Of a stretch of 56,922 nucleotides of DNA, positions 56,641 to 56,922 are shown one piece after another. The first letter of the stretch is position 1; each line of letters begins with the position of its first letter. Below the pieces are notes generated by a model. The model had not been told where the DNA came from, ran no database searches, and saw only the letters and a program-made list of their open reading frames with translations. This DNA is from Hypsibius dujardini (taxonomy: Eukaryota; Tardigrada; Eutardigrada; Parachela; Hypsibiidae). The stretch lies in assembly GCA_001579985.1 (NCBI GenBank), contig LRSR01014256.1, positions 1 to 56,922 of the forward strand, in the 5' to 3' direction. The position numbers were made by a program, and so were the translations under genes.

Positions 56641-56922
56641 TCTGGGGTATGCCGTTTGCCGGGTAAACCAGTTATGCCGGATATACCAGGCAAACGCTAT
56701 GGGTTGAATCGGTGAGGTGGCGGAGGGCGCCACAAGTGTAAATTTAATGAGTGTTGTTTACAATTTACTCTTGTGGCGCCCTCCCCCACTCCACCGATTC
56801 AACTCATGTACCGATTCAACCCATAGAGTTTGCCTGGTACCGTTTATGCCGTTAAAGTTACTTATGCCGGTTATGCCGTTTATGCCGGGTATGCCTCGTA
56901 TGCCGTTTATACCGATTATGCC
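56640..56922. repeat. Hairpin flanked by ATGCCG-rich repeats at window end
   Basis: Arms at about 56702-56747 and 56770-56814 share TTGAATCGGTG and GGAGGGCGCCACAAG in inverted orientation around a short AT-rich loop. Irregular 8-11 bp units of the type TTTATGCCGG and GTATGCCG lie on both sides (56648-56690, 56840-56922) and run off the window edge. Confidence 0.7.

Noticed and set aside
1-56922. CRISPR arrays, bacterial operons, rRNA or tRNA genes
   Set aside because: None seen; the direct repeats present are microsatellites, minisatellites or transposon subterminal arrays without regular spacers.

Overview
This window is animal (metazoan) nuclear DNA. Genes are interrupted by GT-AG introns of about 70 bp to 4 kb, coding density is low, and the intergenic space is full of DNA-transposon debris, foldback elements and microsatellites. 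I see no bacterial operon structure, rRNA, tRNA or CRISPR array. Protein families, intron sizes and repeats suggest an invertebrate, possibly an arthropod or related ecdysozoan. The species cannot be fixed from sequence alone, and all exon models are my own splice reconstructions, checked for reading phase.

Layout: 1-4028 is non-genic (a 10-bp minisatellite, a 103-bp near-perfect palindrome, a dispersed repeat). 4029-5778 (-) is a two-exon membrane-anchored LysM protein. 8011-14826 (+) is an eight-exon sialate O-acetylesterase (SIAE family). 17030-18596 (+) is a two-exon membrane-anchored FkbM-type methyltransferase. From 20.3 to 51.8 kb lie five intact three-exon genes plus one pseudogene. 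All encode a single N-terminal membrane anchor followed by the SGNH/PC-esterase domain found at the N terminus of CASD1, the sialic acid O-acetyltransferase, without CASD1's multi-membrane-spanning C-terminal domain. They are at 20363-25560 (+), 28637-31309 (-), 33454-36019 (-), 37730-42871 (+) and 49588-51843 (-); the pseudogene is at 32733-33345 (-). 51.9-56.9 kb is non-genic, with a degenerate tetranucleotide array and a hairpin flanked by ATGCCG-rich repeats at the window edge.

How the genes may work together: CASD1-like SGNH enzymes (O-acetyl transfer or removal), SIAE (O-acetyl removal), an FkbM-type methyltransferase (typically O-methyl transfer) and a LysM glycan-binding protein all fit a theme of making, trimming or recognising modified glycans. 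All appear to be type II membrane proteins, which suggests the Golgi or another lumen. The physical clustering is seen directly; the shared pathway is inference.

Mobile elements: a 1284-bp hAT-like non-autonomous element with an exact 8-bp target duplication and a second hAT-like element nested inside it; a degenerate mariner; three copies of a roughly 0.7-kb long-inverted-repeat element; a 1.86-kb foldback element with arms of about 300 bp; a non-LTR retroelement fragment; and several small inverted-repeat elements. Many sit in introns of the glycan genes.
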